From: JALVCQ01 sp964452325
Lineage (GTDB): Bacteria; Bacteroidota; Bacteroidia; JAADEI01; JALVCQ01
Assembly (NCBI GenBank): GCA_964452325.1
Contig: CAYVLB010000011.1
Span: 1 to 26,103 of the forward strand
Reading direction: 5' to 3'
Length of the DNA stretch: 26,103 nucleotides
Position 1 is the first letter of the stretch; every line of letters begins with the position of its first letter. The notes beneath the pieces are model-generated. The model saw only the letters and a list, made by a program, of their open reading frames with translations. It was not told the DNA's origin and made no database searches. This document shows, piece after piece, positions 24,709 to 26,103 of the stretch. Both the position numbers and the translations under genes were made by a program.

Positions 24709-26103
24709 ATGAATCGTCCAATATATCGCCCGCAAGACTTTGAATCCAAATGGCGTGAATATTGGGAGACCCATAATGTGTATGCCGCTACCGAAAATAC
24801 CGACCGTCCAAAGTATTACGTCCTCGATATGTTCCCTTATCCTTCAGGAGCAGGACTGCACGTGGGACATCCACTGGGATATATCGCCTCTGATATCATT
24901 GCACGCTATCGGCGACATTTGGGATATGAAGTCCTGCACCCAATGGGATTTGATGCATTCGGACTTCCCGCAGAACAATATGCCATTGAAACTGGCCAGC
25001 ATCCAGCCCAAACCACTGCGCGCAACATCGCCACCTATCGCCGGCAGCTTAAACAGCTGGGTCTGTCGTTCGATTGGGACCGAGAAGTCATTACCTGCGA
25101 CCCCAAATACTATAAATGGACGCAATGGATCTTTCTTCAGTTCTTTAAGTCATGGTATAATCTTGACGCTGATCGTGCCGAACCCATTGAAACCCTGATC
25201 ACACGCTTTGAAAATTCAGGCAATGCCGATGTACGTGCTGCTGCCTCTCCCACACCTACTTTTACTGCCCAACAGTGGAAAGACATGAACGAAGCCCAAC
25301 GGCAGCGCATCCTGCTAAACTATCGGCTGGCATATCTGGATGAAGGAGAAGTGAATTGGTGCCCAGCGTTGGGAACAGTCCTTTCCAATGACGAAGTGAA
25401 AGATGGCTTGTCTGAACGGGGAGGACATCCCGTATATCGGGTCCGAATGCGCCAATGGTTCTTGCGCATCACGGCGTATGCGGATCGTCTGTTGCGTGAC
25501 TTGGACACCGTCGATTGGCCAGAGTCTACCAAGGAGATGCAGCGCCATTGGATTGGGCGTTCGGAAGGCGCCGAAGTCGATTTCCCGATTACGGTGCCTC
25601 AGATAGAATCTGCTTTACGCATTTTCACTACCCGGCCCGACACCCTCTATGGGGTTACCTTTATGGTCATGGCACCCGAACATCCATTGGTAAAGCGAAT
25701 TACACAACCCACTCACCGTACCACCGTCGAAGACTATATTGAGCGAACGCGTCGCAAAACTGCCCGAGACCGACAAATCGGCGATGAAATATCTGGCGTT
25801 TTTACCGGATCGTTTGCGCGTCATCCCCTCACGGGTGAACGCATTCCCATCTGGGTGTCTGACTATGTATTAATGGATTATGGCACGGGGGCGATCATGG
25901 CAGTTCCCGCTCATGATAGCCGAGATTATCGTTTTGCTCGTCACTTTGGACTGCCCATTCGGCCTGTCATCGAAGGAGGAGCACTTGACCAATCTGCCTT
26001 CGATCGTAAAGATGCCCGCATCATTAACTCCGGCCCCATTTCGGGTCTTGCCGTACCCCAAGCCATGGAAAACATTATTCGTATCCTGGGGCAGCGCGGG
26101 ACT
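24709..26103 (+). CDS. leuS: Leucyl-tRNA synthetase (partial, 3' end outside window)
   Basis: The first 465 codons of a class Ia aminoacyl-tRNA synthetase charging tRNA(Leu), open to the window edge; full-length LeuRS is normally more than 800 residues. The N-terminus has M-F-P-Y-P-S-G-A-G-L followed by H51-V-G-H54, the HIGH-type ATP-binding motif. H-P-M-G-F-D-A-F-G-L-P-A-E and W-C-P-x-L-G-T-V-L follow. The editing (CP1) domain starts near residue 290 and includes the T-T-R-P-D-T-L-Y-G-V-T-F signature and the G-T-G-A-I-M-A-V-P-A-H-D site that hydrolyses mischarged tRNA. The insertion around residues 155-205 (D-A-D-R-A-E-P-I-E-T-L) fits the Bacteroidetes form of LeuRS. The KMSKS loop is beyond the edge. 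Codons are C-rich compared with genes in the first 14 kb. Confidence 0.96.
   Translation, partial: MNRPIYRPQDFESKWREYWETHNVYAATENTDRPKYYVLDMFPYPSGAGLHVGHPLGYIASDIIARYRRHLGYEVLHPMGFDAFGLPAEQYAIETGQHPAQTTARNIATYRRQLKQLGLSFDWDREVITCDPKYYKWTQWIFLQFFKSWYNLDADRAEPIETLITRFENSGNADVRAAASPTPTFTAQQWKDMNEAQRQRILLNYRLAYLDEGEVNWCPALGTVLSNDEVKDGLSERGGHPVYRVRMRQWFLRITAYADRLLRDLDTVDWPESTKEMQRHWIGRSEGAEVDFPITVPQIESALRIFTTRPDTLYGVTFMVMAPEHPLVKRITQPTHRTTVEDYIERTRRKTARDRQIGDEISGVFTGSFARHPLTGERIPIWVSDYVLMDYGTGAIMAVPAHDSRDYRFARHFGLPIRPVIEGGALDQSAFDRKDARIINSGPISGLAVPQAMENIIRILGQRGT

Noticed and set aside
1..26103. Mobile elements, prophage genes, CRISPR arrays, toxin-antitoxin pairs, tRNA or rRNA genes.
   Set aside because: No repeats, transposase or phage motifs, or RNA gene signatures were seen; nearly all sequence is accounted for by housekeeping and respiratory genes.

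Overview
The window looks like chromosomal core sequence from a member of the Bacteroidota. The evidence is a complete alternative complex III (act) operon with the Bacteroidetes-style ActA, an AddA-like helicase-nuclease, a two-domain DUF1573 protein, a lack of Shine-Dalgarno sequences, and several intergenic matches to the Bacteroidetes -7 promoter element TAnnTTTG. Gene density is very high. I see no IS element, prophage, CRISPR array, rRNA or tRNA.

Layout. (1) Bases 1-4732, + strand: the 3' end of a thioredoxin-fold gene, rlmD (23S rRNA m5U methyltransferase), a small conserved-looking unknown gene, a cation:proton antiporter with a C-terminal RCK/TrkA-N domain, and trmB (tRNA m7G46 methyltransferase). 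These are tightly packed, with two overlaps. (2) Bases 4823-13056, + strand: actABCDEF, a quinol:electron-acceptor oxidoreductase that replaces the bc1 complex. No oxidase genes follow it. (3) Bases 13080-14403, + strand: mdh (malate dehydrogenase) and gatC. (4) Bases 14428-22286, - strand: ribD, a DUF1573 protein, a membrane-anchored HtrA protease, a GT4-type glycosyltransferase and an AddA-like helicase-nuclease. Junctions run from a 4-base overlap to a 27-base gap, so this is probably one transcription unit beginning at ribD. (5) Bases 22292-26103, + strand: prmC (divergent from ribD with almost no spacer), ffh (SRP GTPase) and the 5' two-thirds or less of leuS, cut by the window edge.

How the genes work together. 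Malate dehydrogenase makes NADH in the TCA cycle. Electrons from the quinol pool pass through ActC/ActF, the Fe-S clusters of ActB and the haems of ActA/ActE to a terminal oxidase or soluble carrier encoded elsewhere. The antiporter uses or buffers the resulting ion gradients. The rest are housekeeping genes for translation, protein targeting, riboflavin synthesis, envelope quality control and DNA repair.

I did not find a clearly new biological system. The observations most worth a second look are a sharp strand-composition (GC-skew) switch near 18.5 kb that ignores gene direction, the ribD/prmC start-to-start junction, a Leu-codon-rich small ORF touching the leuS start, an orphan AddA-like nuclease in an envelope-gene operon, a thioredoxin-like protein missing the first active-site Cys, and an act operon followed by mdh instead of cytochrome oxidase genes.
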